Origin: CAVUAT01 sp963739545
GTDB lineage: Bacteria > Actinomycetota > Thermoleophilia > Solirubrobacterales > 70-9
NCBI GenBank assembly: GCA_963739545.1
Contig: CAVUAT010000011.1
Span: forward strand, 434,001 to 498,000
Length of the DNA: 64,000 nucleotides
Reading direction: 5' to 3'
Both the position numbers and the translations under genes were made by a program. This document shows, in pieces, positions 8,402 through 18,103 of this stretch. Under the pieces are notes generated by a model that was given only the letters and a program-made list of their open reading frames with translations, searched no databases and was not told the DNA's origin. Position 1 is the first letter of the stretch. The number at the start of each line of letters is the position of its first letter.

Positions 8402-9283
8402 GCGGATGATTCTCTCAAGACGCTGGAGAGGTTCTCGCGGTGGACCGCCTCGTAGGGCTCGTAGTAGTGGACCCACTCCGCCTCGAGCGGCCCCGCGATC
8501 AGCTCGCGCAGCGGGGTCTCGCGCAGCTCCTCGTCGTCGCGGCAGCGCTGCAGCGCCCGCACGTACTGCTGGGTGGCCCGGATCAGCCCCCGCGAGTAGC
8601 CGCCCGCGGCGATCACATCGGGGTCGCCGTGGCAAGGGAGGATCCGCTCTGGGCGCAGCTCGTCGACTGCGGTCGAGCTCCGCGACGTGAGACTCGAGGG
8701 CGTCGGGCTCGGTCACGTAGGTGACGGTGTCCTCCATCGCGTCGCCGGCGAAGAGCACGCGCTGGTCCGCCAGCCAGAGCAGCGTCGCGTCGGAGCTGTG
8801 GATCTGCGCCTCGATCAACTCGACCGAGGTGCCGCCGATCTCGATCCGCTCCCGCCCCGAGAAGGTCCGCGTCGGCATCACCAGCGGGTCGATCGCGGGC
8901 GGCCCCTCGTGCTCGCCCGCCTCGATCGCCGCCCGGTTCGCGGCCAGCAGCTCGGCGGTGCGTTCGTTGGCGATCACCTCGCAGTCGGCGAAGGCCTCGG
9001 TGCCTGCAACGTGGTCGAGGTGCCAGTGGCTCAGCACCACCGTCAGCTTCGTCGCGCCCTCCGCCTCGATCGCCTCGCGCACGAACCGCGCGTGCTCGAT
9101 CGAGACGTGGGTGTCGTAGACGAGCGCCTCGTCCCCGTCGACGATCGCGTAGCTCGCAATCCCGAGTTCGATCGCGCCCTCGTCGACCCAGTTGTCGGCC
9201 TCCGCGAAGCGGTAGCCCTCCTCGCGCCCGTCGTAGAAGGCCAGGACTCCTTCAGCCGGCCGCAGGACCCGCGTGTGGTGCAC
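8398..9283 (-). CDS. metallo-beta-lactamase-fold hydrolase, frameshifted near 8670
   Basis: The N-terminal part carries the zinc motif SHWHLDHVAG and later HSSDATLLW and LFAGDAMED. After ESHVAELD the frame is lost; the +1 frame resumes with ERILPCHGDPD and runs to the stop at 8398. Removing one base near 8670 restores a single protein of about 294 residues that looks intact. The start is GTG (9283), just after the zinc-ribbon gene stop. The family hydrolyses thioesters, phosphoesters or lactones; the substrate is unknown. A sequencing insertion is more likely than real decay. Confidence 0.8.
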
Positions 9284-9286
9284 CAG

Positions 9287-9424
9287 CTACCAGCGCGCCC
9301 CGGGGGTAGGCAGGAAGAACGCCAGGATCGACCGCCGCCCACAGCCGGGGCAGCGGCGAAGCGGCTTCACGGGGGTGCCGCAGCGGCGGCAGGCCGGCTT
9401 GTTGGGGACGACGCCCTTCACCAC
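9287..9424 (-). CDS. small zinc-ribbon protein
   Basis: A 45-residue protein (GTG start) with two knuckles: C-x2-C in ACRRCGTP and C-x2-C in RRCPGCGRR, 11 residues apart. That is a complete treble-clef or rubredoxin-like zinc ribbon with a hydrophobic C-terminus (ILAFFLPTPGARW). It ends 3 nt before the start of the MBL-fold gene on the same strand, indicating an operon. An alternative GTG start is 3 nt in. Function unknown; such micro zinc ribbons are often missed in annotation. Confidence 0.55.
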   Translation of the reverse strand: MVKGVVPNKPACRRCGTPVKPLRRCPGCGRRSILAFFLPTPGARW

Positions 9425-9515
9425 TGGCAGTCTAGATCCGCGAAGTGCGTTCGAGGCCGAGACCTTATGCTTCTAACTGGGTTCAGGGAGAGCCAAGCCA
9501 AGGAGAGGCGGAGGG

Positions 9516-11735
9516 ATGAGCTGCAGGGCAGTGGAGAGAAACTCGAGGTGGACCGTCGGCGTGGCCGCGGCCGCGATGCTCGCGACCGCCGCGATCGTCC
9601 CCGCGAGCGCCTCGGCGGCCCTGAGCGCGCACGGCAGCGCCAACCAGGTCTACGTGACCGGCGCCAACCCCGGCGAGAAGCTGCGCCTGCTTGACCGCGA
9701 CCGCAAGCGCGTCGCGGTCAAGCCGGTGGGATCGCTCGGCGGAGTGGTCTTTCGCAGGGTCGCGGCGGGCAAGGGCTACCGGGTCCGGGCGAACGACGGG
9801 TCCCTGTCGACCCGCGTCAACGTCCTCTCCGGCACGCCCAAGCCCCCGAACACCGGCATCTACAACCAGACGCTGCCGGCGGGTGGCTATGGATACCTGA
9901 CGACCCGCGACGGCACCCAGCTGGCGATCAGCGTCCGCCTGCCCGGCCCGGTCGAGGACGGCCCCTACCCCACGCTCGTCGAGTACTCCGGCTACGGCTA
10001 TGCCAACCCCGCGGGCGCCGAGAGCGGAATCAGCCAAGTCGGCAACGTGCTCGGCTACGCCGTGGTCGACGTCAACATGCGCGGCACCGGCTGCTCGGGC
10101 GGCTCCTTCGACTTCTTCGAGCGCCTACAGGCTCTCGACGGCTACGACGTGATCGAGACCGTCGCGCGCCAGCCTTGGGCCCTTCACAACAAGGTCGGCA
10201 TGATCGGGGTCTCCTACGGCGGCATCAGCCAGCTATTCGTCGGCTCGACCTCGCCCCCATCCCTGTCGGCGATCGCCCCGCTGTCGGTGCTCGGCAGCAC
10301 CGCCACGACCCTCTACCCGGGAGGGATCCTCAACACCGGGTTCGCGGTCGAATGGGCGAAGGACAGGGTCGACGACGCCAAGCCCGCCTCGCCCACTCAG
10401 GGCCAGCCCTGGGCCTGGGACCGGATCCAGGGCGGCGACGCGACCTGCGCGGCGAACCAGACGCTCCACACCGCGGCCGCGGACCTGCTCAGCAAGGTCA
10501 GCCGCAACCGCTTCTACCGGCCGAAGGTCGCGGACCCCCTGAACCCAGCGACGTTCGTCGACAAGATCAAGACGCCCGTCTTCCTCGCCTGTCAGTTCAA
10601 CGACGAGCAGACCGGCCCCGCCTGCCCGAACCTCGCGGACCGCTTCACGGGCACGAAGCGCAAGTGGTTCACGTTCACGAACGGCCTGCACGTCGACTCG
10701 CTGGACCCAGAGACGTTCAACCGATGGTTCGACTTCCTCGAGCTCTACGTGGCGCAGCGAAGGCCGGTGCTCTCACCGCTTGCGAAGGCGACCGCCGGGG
10801 TCGTGTACGCGTCCGCGATGGGCGTGCCCGGCGTCACCCTGCCGCCAGACCCGATCCAGGACCAGCCGACCTACGAGTCGGCGAAGAACGCCTTCGAGAG
10901 CCTGCCGCCGATCAGGATCCTGTTCGACAGCGGCGCCGGCGGCCTGCCCGGCCACCCCGTGCCGGCCTTCGAGCGTTCCTTCAACAGGTTCCCGATCCCT
11001 GGCACCAAGCCGCGCTCGTGGTATCTCGGCGAGGGCGACGCGCTCCTGAACAAGGCACCGCGGGTGGGTGGCAGCGACACGTTCAAATGGGACAAGGAGT
11101 CGCGTCCCGCCGACAACTTCGCCGGCACCGACACGGGCAGCGGCGACCTCTGGACGGCCAACCCCAGCTATGACTGGCGCCAGCCGCCCGCCGGCACCGC
11201 TGCGTCGTACCTGACCGCGCCGCTCGCTTCGGACAACGCGATCATCGGCGCCGGCGCGCTGCACGCATGGATCCGAGCCTCCGTTCCCGACGTCGACCTT
11301 CAGGTCACGGTGTCCGAGGTCCGGCCCGACGGCAAGGAGACCTACGTCCAGAGCGGCTGGCTGCGCTCGAGCCTGCGCGACCTGAACCAGCGCGGCAGCA
11401 CCCTGCTCGAGCCCGTCCTGAGCCTGCGGCGTGAGACCGCCGACAAGCTGCCCAAGGGCCGCTTCGAGAAGGTGATCGTCCCTCTTTACTACCAGGGCCA
11501 TGTCTACCGGGCCGGATCGCGAATCCGCGTCACGGTGACGGCTCCGAGCGGCGACCAGCCGGTCTGGTCCTTCGCCGAGTCGATCCCAGCCGGCGACGCC
11601 AACGTCACCGTCTCCTTCTCGCGCAAGCGCCCGTCCCGCCTCATCCTCCCGCTCGTCCCGGGAGTCACGGCGCCGACGCCGCTTCCCCAGTGCCCGGCGC
11701 TGCGCGGCGAGCCCTGCCGCACATTCTCGCCTTAG
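9516..11735 (+). CDS. secreted CocE/NonD-family (X-Pro dipeptidyl-peptidase-like) hydrolase
   Basis: A 739-residue exported enzyme. The signal peptide is basic then hydrophobic with Ala-x-Ala sites (about residues 12-34, ending ASASAA). A short N-terminal beta domain follows. The alpha/beta-hydrolase core has RDGTQLAISVRLP and nucleophile motif GVSYGG (Ser about residue 233). A catalytic-His candidate lies in NGLHVDSLDP, and a C-terminal jelly-roll PepX_C-like domain ends in VTAPSGDQPVWSF. The family includes cocaine esterase and Xaa-Pro dipeptidyl-peptidases. The gene is flanked by minus-strand genes and stands alone. Confidence 0.88.
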   Translation: MSCRAVERNSRWTVGVAAAAMLATAAIVPASASAALSAHGSANQVYVTGANPGEKLRLLDRDRKRVAVKPVGSLGGVVFRRVAAGKGYRVRANDGSLSTRVNVLSGTPKPPNTGIYNQTLPAGGYGYLTTRDGTQLAISVRLPGPVEDGPYPTLVEYSGYGYANPAGAESGISQVGNVLGYAVVDVNMRGTGCSGGSFDFFERLQALDGYDVIETVARQPWALHNKVGMIGVSYGGISQLFVGSTSPPSLSAIAPLSVLGSTATTLYPGGILNTGFAVEWAKDRVDDAKPASPTQGQPWAWDRIQGGDATCAANQTLHTAAADLLSKVSRNRFYRPKVADPLNPATFVDKIKTPVFLACQFNDEQTGPACPNLADRFTGTKRKWFTFTNGLHVDSLDPETFNRWFDFLELYVAQRRPVLSPLAKATAGVVYASAMGVPGVTLPPDPIQDQPTYESAKNAFESLPPIRILFDSGAGGLPGHPVPAFERSFNRFPIPGTKPRSWYLGEGDALLNKAPRVGGSDTFKWDKESRPADNFAGTDTGSGDLWTANPSYDWRQPPAGTAASYLTAPLASDNAIIGAGALHAWIRASVPDVDLQVTVSEVRPDGKETYVQSGWLRSSLRDLNQRGSTLLEPVLSLRRETADKLPKGRFEKVIVPLYYQGHVYRAGSRIRVTVTAPSGDQPVWSFAESIPAGDANVTVSFSRKRPSRLILPLVPGVTAPTPLPQCPALRGEPCRTFSP

Positions 11736-11760
11736 TCTCGCGCCACGGAGGACCGACGTG

Positions 11761-14479
11761 CTAGTCCGGAGCGCCGGCGAGCTCGGGCTGCTCGCCCGTC
11801 TCGTCCGATGCCGGCGGAGTGGCGCCCCCTCTGAGGACGCGATCGAGCTCGGAGATCCCGACCAGGACCTGGCGCGGCTTCGAGCCCTCGTAGCCCGAGA
11901 TGATGCCGCGGCGCTCGAGCATGTCGATCAGGCGGCCCGCGCGGGTGTAGCCGACGCGCATGCGGCGCTGGATCATCGAGACCGAGGCCGTACCCGACTC
12001 GACGACGACCCGCGCCGCCTGTTCGAGCAGGTCGTCCTGGTCGGGGTCGAAGTCGTCGTCTCCACCGCCGGCGTCGGGTGAGGGCTCGGGGGTCTCGAGC
12101 AGCTCCTCGTCGAACTCGGGCTCGCCCTGCATCGCCCAGTGCTCGGTGATCGCCGCGATCTCAGCCTCGGTGATGAAGGCGCCCTGGATCCGCTGGAGCT
12201 TGGAGCTCCCTGCCTCGCGCAGCAGCATGTCGCCCTGGCCGAGCAGCGTCTCGGCGCCGCCCTGGTCGAGGATCACGCGGGAGTCGACCTGCGAGCTGAC
12301 GGCGAACGCCATCCGCGAGGGGATGTTGACCTTGATCGTCCCGGTGATGATGTCCGTGGAGGGGCGCTGGGTCGCGAGCAGCAGGTGTATTCCGACGGCG
12401 CGGGCCTTCTGGGCGAGGCGGATGATCGCGTCCTCGACCTCGGCCGGGGCGACCATCATCAGGTCGGCGAGCTCGTCGATCACGCAGAGGATGAACGGGA
12501 GCGGCGCCTCGCCCTGCTGCTCTCGGACCTTGTTGAGCTCGCCGATGTTCCGCGCCCGCGCCTTGCTCATCACGGTATAGCGGTTCTCCATCTCGGCGAT
12601 CAGGTTGTTGAGGACGTTCGCGGCGAGCCGCGGCGAGGTCACGACGGGAGTCAGGAGGTGCGGGATGCGCTCGTAGTGGTTCAGCTCGACCTGCTTTGGG
12701 TCGACCAGCACCAGGCGCAGCTCGTTCGGCGATGCGTGGAGCAGCAGCGAGCTGAGGATCGCGTTGACGCTGCCCGACTTTCCTGAGCCGGTCGTTCCGG
12801 CGATCAGCGCGTGCGGCATCTTCTGGAGGTCGGTGCAGATCGCGCGCCCCGCGATGTCCTTGCCGAGCCACGCGACGAGCGGCGAAGCGCCATCGGGGCG
12901 GCCGCCATAGATGTCCCCGAGGCGGACGAGGCGGCGCTTGGAGTTCGGGAACCTCGACGCCGACGGCCTGCTTGCCCGGGATCGGAGCGAGGATGCGGAT
13001 ATCGGTCGACGCCAGCGCGTACGCGAGGTCGTTGCGAAGAGCGGTGACCTTCGACATCTTGGTGCCGGGCGCGAGCTTCAGCTCGTAGCGGCTGACGTGC
13101 GGCCCGCTGACGACGCCGACGAGCTTCGCCTCGACGCCGAAGTGGCCGAGCGCTTCGAGCAGGTTCCGCGCGACCTCCTCGTGGTCGGAGCGGTCGGGCC
13201 CCTTGTCGGCCTTGCCGCGCTCGAGCATCTTCTCGGGCACCGGCACGACGTAGGCGAGCTCCTCGGACTCGGTGATGCTGCTGCGCTTGTTGCCCATCGG
13301 AGTGAGCGGGGCGCCGGTGATCTTGCCCGCGTCGCGCGCTTCGTCGAGGTCTGTGACTGAGGCTGCGGGCTCCGAATCCGCGTCGGGGTCGACATCATCC
13401 ACACCGCCATCTGCTCCGGAATCGCCGGCTTGGCCGTCGATTCCGTCCGCGATATCGGGGGAAGGTTCCGGCGGGGTGGTCACCCTGAACGTTTCCGTGG
13501 TGGGGCCGTCGTCAAATGCGGGTTCGCCCAGGGGCTCGGGCTCCGGTTCTTGGTGGATCGCGCTCACGTCCACTTCGGGCGGCTCGGAGCGCTTGATCGT
13601 CGGGGCGTCGTGCAGGCCCTCGGGCGGGCCCCAGATCGGGTCCGTGTCGGCCGGGTCGGTGCCGAGCAGGTCGGGATCGGTGGTGTGGGCGCGCGAGTCG
13701 CGCATCAGGGTGGCGAAGTCGGCGGCGCCGTTGCGAGCCTTGTCGAAGCCGCGGTGCCCGGCGCTGATCATGTCGCTGACGGAGCGCCCGGCGACCAGCA
13801 GAAGGCCGGTGATCACCAACAGGACGGCGATGATGTGGGCGCCGATGCGCTGGAAGAGGGTGCTCGAGGCCCAGTAGAGGACCTCGCCGAGGCCGCCTCC
13901 GTGCGCCTCGAAGAATTCCGGCTCGAACAGCTCGCCGCGCGTCCCGCCCGGGGCGAGGCCGGCGGTCTGGGCCGCGAGCGCGAGCAGCAGGCCCGCGGCG
14001 ATCGCGAACGCCCCCACTGCGATCGAGCGCGGCGAGGGCATCAGCGGCCGCATGATCAAGGCCAGTCCCCCGATGCCGAGGGCGACCGGGAACACGACCG
14101 CACCCTTGCCCACGGCGTAGGCGAGCGCGGTCTCGGAGCCGTTCCCGACCGTGCCGCCGTTCCAACCGAGGTAGATCACGTATCCGAGGTACACGGCGAG
14201 CGCGATCGCGCTCAGGCCGAGCAGGTCCATGCGCCGCTGCATCACCTCCGCCGACGCCGGTCCCTTGCGCGCGGCCTGGCGCCGGGCGGGCTTGCGCTGC
14301 GCCGGACGGCGCTTGGCGCCACCCCGTGCGGAGGCAGCCTTCTTGCGCTTGGGCGGGGGCTTCCGTCCAGGCGCGCCGAAAAGCTTGTCTGCAAGCACGG
14401 CCCACCTTTCGACGCGCGCCCGCCCCTCCCCTGCCCGAACAGGCGTCCGCCGGAATTGACCTGCCTGGCTCTCGGCCAT
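11761..14479 (-). CDS. ftsK: FtsK/SpoIIIE DNA translocase, frameshifted near 12948
   Basis: This chromosome-segregation ATPase has a Lys/Arg/Ala-rich N-terminus, four hydrophobic helices (about residues 85-235), an acidic linker, and the alpha domain FGVEAKLVGVVSGPHVSRYE. The frame then shifts after KQAVGVEVP. The next frame supplies the beta domain with Walker A GTTGSGKS, Walker B FILCVIDELADLMM and the winged-helix gamma domain (SVSMIQRRMRVGYTRAGRLI). Deleting one G/C in the run at 12946-12950 joins the halves at the expected VEVPNSKRR-type sequence. Length after repair is about 905 residues. A consensus error is likely. Confidence 0.92.
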
Positions 14480-14484
14480 ACGGT
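14456..14484 (+). promoter_or_regulatory. sigma-70-type promoter for the secreted protein gene at 14527
   Basis: A -35 TTGACC (14456-14461), 17-nt spacer and -10 TACGGT (14479-14484) would start transcription near 14491, about 36 nt before the ATG. The promoter overlaps the start codon of divergent ftsK. Confidence 0.5.
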
Positions 14485-14526
14485 GGGCGCACGCAGGCCG
14501 CCCACACCGATAAGGGAGAAAAATCG

Positions 14527-15021
14527 ATGCGAATCCGCCCCATAGTCCCGGCCATCGGCGTGGCAGCCGTGATGGCAGCGATCTTCGTCGCGACCCCCGC
14601 CAGCGGGATCTCGACCGCCAAGCTGTCGAAGCAGATCAAGCAGCTGAAGGCCCAGGTCGCCGCCATCCAGCAGCAGCAGGGCCCGGCGGGGGCGCCGGGG
14701 GCTGCGGGCAGCGCCCGTGCCTACGGAACGGTGGCGCCCGGGAGCTGCTCGGGCCCCGACCCCGCCCCCTGCTCGGCGGCCGCGGCGAAGGGGATCACGT
14801 CGGTGACCCGCACCTCCACCGGCTACTACTGCGTGGTGGCGGCGGGCATAGACCCGAGCACGACCACGCCGATCGTGGGAGTCGACTGGAACAGCACCAC
14901 CGGCCCTGAGGGCAACGCCGCGGCATTGAGTGGCGGCCTCGGCACCTGCGACGGCGGTTTCCGGGTGACGACCGAGCGGCTCCCGGCGACGGAGCCGATC
15001 GCGGCGATCACGGATCAATGA
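14527..15021 (+). CDS. small secreted protein with coiled coil and collagen-like stretch
   Basis: A 164-residue protein with a signal peptide (PAIGVAAVMAAIFVATPASG), a short predicted coiled coil (KLSKQIKQLKAQVAAIQQQQ), then Gly-x-x repeats (GPAGAPGAAGSA) like a minimal collagen segment. A globular tail of about 95 residues has four Cys (SCSGPDPAPC, YYCVV, GTCDGG), probably two disulfides. An AAGGGAG ribosome site precedes the ATG. Related 'collagen-like' exported proteins are abundant in Solirubrobacterales-type genomes as I recall them, functions unknown. It precedes a two-component system by about 95 nt. Confidence 0.75.
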   Translation: MRIRPIVPAIGVAAVMAAIFVATPASGISTAKLSKQIKQLKAQVAAIQQQQGPAGAPGAAGSARAYGTVAPGSCSGPDPAPCSAAAAKGITSVTRTSTGYYCVVAAGIDPSTTTPIVGVDWNSTTGPEGNAAALSGGLGTCDGGFRVTTERLPATEPIAAITDQ

Positions 15022-15116
15022 CATCGCATTCACCATCCTGATCCCGTGATCGCTCGCGCGTAAACGTTGGCTCAAAGCTCCCGCTCCCAGCCGGCAACCC
15101 GCCTTACCCTTGACGC

Positions 15117-15809
15117 ATGGCCGAGCCTGGAGCAAGCGCCCGAGTGCTCGTCGTCGAGGACGACGAGGCGATCGCCGATGTACTCCGCCGCTCGCTGCGT
15201 GCGGAGGGCCACGAGGTTCGCAGCGCCGGCGACGGCGTCGAAGCCCTCCGCGCGGCCGAGGAGTTCGCGCCGGACCTGATCCTGTTGGACCTCGGCCTCC
15301 CCCGCCTCGACGGCATCGAGGTGTTGAAGCGGATCCGCGCCGACTCGAGCGACGTCCCGGTCCTGATCTTGACCGCCCGCACCGAGACCGAGGACCGCGT
15401 CGCCGGCCTCGACAGCGGCGCCGACGACTACCTGCCCAAGCCCTTCGAGCGCGAGGAGCTTCTCGCCCGCACGCGCGCCCTGCTGCGGCGCCGTCCGCCG
15501 CGAGGATCCGCCGCCGTCGTGGTCGGTGACCTGCTGCTGAACCCCGACACGCGCGAGGTCAAGCGCGGCGAGCGCGAGATCGAGCTCACCAACCGCGAGT
15601 TCGAGTTGCTGGAGTACCTGGCGCGAAACCAGAAGCTCGTCGTCTCGCGCGAGCGCCTGCTCGAGGACGTCTGGGGCTACGACCCGTTCGAGCAGACGAA
15701 CACGATCGACGTCTTCATCTCCAACGTTCGCCGCAAGCTCGAGGCCGGCGGCGAGCCACGGATGCTGCACACCAAGCGCGGCGCGGGCTACATCCTCAAG
15801 GCCACCTGA
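15117..15809 (+). CDS. OmpR/PhoB-family response regulator
   Basis: The 230-residue regulator has a receiver domain (VLVVEDDE acidic pocket, phosphoacceptor Asp in LILLDLGLP at about residue 59, conserved Lys in YLPKPFE). Its C-terminal winged helix contains LTNREFELLEYLARN and TIDVFISNVRRKLE. The layout resembles MprA/TcrA-type actinobacterial regulators. It overlaps the downstream kinase start as TGATG, so the pair is co-translated. The signal sensed is not apparent. Confidence 0.95.
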   Translation: MAEPGASARVLVVEDDEAIADVLRRSLRAEGHEVRSAGDGVEALRAAEEFAPDLILLDLGLPRLDGIEVLKRIRADSSDVPVLILTARTETEDRVAGLDSGADDYLPKPFEREELLARTRALLRRRPPRGSAAVVVGDLLLNPDTREVKRGEREIELTNREFELLEYLARNQKLVVSRERLLEDVWGYDPFEQTNTIDVFISNVRRKLEAGGEPRMLHTKRGAGYILKAT

Positions 15810-17276
15810 TGCCCGAGCCGGTGATGGGCTTCCTCGAACGCGTCCCGGTTCGCTGGCGCATCGCGATCACCACGGCGGGCCTGACGCTCGCGATCCTCGT
15901 CATCTTCGCGGTGGTGCTCGGAAACCTCGTCGGCGACCGGGTCCGGGAGGACTTCAACGACGAGCTCGAGAACGCCGCGGGGGCGCTGGCGGCCGAGACC
16001 GACGTCGCCATGGACCCCGTCAGCGGCCCCGTCGATCGACAGCCCTCGCCTCGACGACTTCGCGATGGCCGACGACGCCGTGATCAGCCTCGTCGGCAGC
16101 GACGGGCGACCGCTCGCGACCACCGATCCCTCGGCCAGCCTGGGCCCGCCTTCATCCGGGGTGGCCGACCGCGGCAGCCTGCGGGTCGCGACCGAGGCCA
16201 TCGGTTCCGGTGGCCCGTCCTCCGCGTTCTTCGTCCAGTACGCCCGCCCGGACTCCGACGTCGAGGCGACGATCTCGCGCCTGTGGCTCTTCTTGATCGC
16301 CGGCGTTGCCGGCGGCACGCTCCTGGCCCTCTTGGCCGGGCTGGCCGTCGCCGACCGCGCGATGCGCCCGATCGCGAGCCTGACGGCGCTCGCGCGCGAC
16401 ATTACGACGACCCGTGACCCGTCGCGGCGGATGCCGGTCCACGCAGCCGACGACGAGGTCGGCGAGCTGGCGCGGACGATGGACGGCATGCTCGAGGCGC
16501 TCGACGGCGAGCGGGCGGCGCGGGAGCGCTCGTTCGAGCGCCAGCGCGAGTTCGTCGCCGATGCCTCTCACGAGCTGCGCACCCCTCTCACCAGCGTGCA
16601 GGCCAACCTCGAGCTGCTCCAGGCGTCCCTCCCCGGATCAGCGAGCGAGGACCGCCACGCGGTCGACTCCGCTCTGGGCTCGACGAGGCGCATGTCCCGC
16701 CTGGTCTCGGACCTGCTGCTCCTCGCCCGCGCGGACGCCGGCCGGCGCACCGCCCGCACCGAGGTCGACCTGTCCGAGGTCGCGACGGCCGCGCGCGACG
16801 AGGTCGAGCCGCTGCTCGGCGACCGCCGCCTCGAGGTCGAGCTCGCCGATGACCTGCCCGTCGACGGCAACCCCGACGAGCTCCACCGTCTCGTGCTCAA
16901 CCTGCTGGAGAACGCCGCGCGCCACACCCCCGAGGGATCGACTATCTGGCTGCTCGGCCGCCGCGACGGCGACGACGCCGTGATCGAGGTCTCCGACGAC
17001 GGGCCGGGGATCTCGGCCGAGCTCGGCGACCAGGTCTTCCAGCGCTTCGTACGCGGCCAGGGCCCGGCCGACACCTCGGGATCGGGAGGCGCCAGCGGCC
17101 TCGGCCTCGCGATCGTCCGCGCCGTCGCCGAGTCCCACGGAGGCACCGTCGAGGCCGGCGAGTCCGCGCACGGCGGCGCGCGCTTCGTCTCGCGCCTCCC
17201 GCTCGCCGAGAGTGCCGCCCCCGGCCGTTCCGCACCTCGCGGCAAAGCGGGATCACGCCAGCGGCTAATTCCTTAG
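15809..17276 (+). CDS. sensor histidine kinase, frameshifted near 16034
   Basis: Membrane kinase: TM1 about residues 18-40, an extracytoplasmic sensor of about 110 residues, and TM2 (LWLFLIAGVAGGTLLALLAG). Next come HAMP, then the H-box FVADASHELRTPLTSVQ, N-box LVLNLLENAARHTPEG, G1 VSDDGPGIS and G2 ASGLGLAIVRAVAESHGG. One inserted base near 16034 (after DPVSGPV) shifts the frame within the sensor domain. Dropping it gives a continuous protein of about 488 residues. It partners the upstream response regulator. The frameshift is probably sequence error, though loss of signalling cannot be excluded. Confidence 0.9.
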
Positions 17277-17368
17277 TCCGATTTCAAGAACCGCACGTAC
17301 TTTCAGTGGTGGACGAGACACCGGCCCGCGGGGGTGGCCCTCCCTCCGCCCCTGCGGGCCACATAAAG

Positions 17369-17397
17369 AAGCCAGCTCAGCGGAGCTGAGCTGGCTT
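17369..17397. terminator. bidirectional hairpin terminator between the kinase and DUF2867 genes
   Basis: A perfect 13-bp stem (AAGCCAGCTCAGC / GCTGAGCTGGCTT) with a GGA triloop lies between convergent genes. The TT/AA ends give modest U-tracts either way. It lies 93 nt after the kinase stop and reaches the DUF2867 stop. Confidence 0.7.
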
Positions 17398-18037
17398 ATC
17401 TCGCCCGGCGGAGCCGGGCGAGCCTGGGTTCCTGAGCCTTCGCTGGTTCTCCTCGAGGAGCGGCTTCCGGGCTCGATACCCGCTCCAGCAGGGATCGCAC
17501 CACTCGTTGGTGGCCGGGCACTGTTGCTGCCCATACGGCGCGGGCTATCGGGTTCTTGTGTTGCAGGAAGGCTGCGAAGAGCAGCTTGGCCTGCCGGCGC
17601 TCCAAGAGCAGTTCGGCTGGCATGCCGATTCGGGAGTCGGAGCCGAGGAGGAGGAGGTCCGGGGTGCTGCGCCGTACCTCCCAGTCGAGCAGGTAGACCG
17701 AGTTGAACGGAAGCTTGGCGAAGTCCGGGCCGGACGCGGCCTCGCGCAGATCCGTCGGCAATCGGTCGCGCAGCGTCGGCACCCTGGAGCCGATGCCGGA
17801 GTCCTGGTCGTCCCAACCGAGCAGCTCTCCGATCTTCCACCGGATCGCGAAGAGCGCACCTACGACACGGGAGGAGCCTTGAGCCGGCTCGCCCGAGGTG
17901 AACTGCTGCACCAGCCGAGGAAAGTCACCGGGGCCGCCCGGCGTCGGTAGCTCCCACACGTCCTCGAGCCGAAAGTCGCGGGTGAGCTCGTGGATCCGCC
18001 AGGGCCGAAGTGTGTACTCGGTGTTCGGGAGTCTCAT
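17396..18037 (-). CDS. DUF2867-like protein
   Basis: A 213-residue protein. MRLPNTEYTLRPWRIHELTR and FRLEDVWELPTPGGPGDFPR, followed by FAIRWKIGELLGWD, match the DUF2867 family as I remember it (START/polyketide-cyclase-like fold suspected). A typical C-terminal section has YLLDWEV and ARAVWAATVPGHQRVVR. The extra Arg-rich C-terminal tail is encoded by a hairpin and may be a recent extension. It is divergently transcribed from a TetR regulator over a 54-nt gap, so it is the likely TetR target. Biochemical role unknown. Confidence 0.75.
   Translation of the reverse strand: MRLPNTEYTLRPWRIHELTRDFRLEDVWELPTPGGPGDFPRLVQQFTSGEPAQGSSRVVGALFAIRWKIGELLGWDDQDSGIGSRVPTLRDRLPTDLREAASGPDFAKLPFNSVYLLDWEVRRSTPDLLLLGSDSRIGMPAELLLERRQAKLLFAAFLQHKNPIARAVWAATVPGHQRVVRSLLERVSSPEAAPRGEPAKAQEPRLARLRRAR
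17400..17422. repeat. second hairpin (inverted repeat) inside the DUF2867 3' end
   Basis: Perfect 10-bp arms CTCGCCCGGC / GCCGGGCGAG with the same GGA loop as the neighbouring terminator, 2 nt away. It encodes the last Arg-rich residues of the DUF2867 protein on the minus strand. It may strengthen termination. Confidence 0.6.
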
Positions 18038-18078
18038 CGTGGGCCTCCATCAGCCGTTTGGTCTGTCCGTCAGCAGCA

Positions 18079-18103
18079 ACGTGTAATATACATGCATGCA
18101 CGT
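18079..18103. promoter_or_regulatory. candidate TetR operator (inverted repeat)
   Basis: Perfect 5-bp arms ACGTG and CACGT separated by 15 nt, with an internal palindrome TGCATGCA (18093-18100), span the tetR start and the -10 of the divergent gene. The position fits autorepression plus repression of the DUF2867 gene. Confidence 0.4.

Noticed and set aside
12161..12940. Arg-rich continuation of the FtsK N-terminal frame
   Set aside because: It is out-of-frame translation of the FtsK motor domain after the one-base shift near 12948, not a separate domain.
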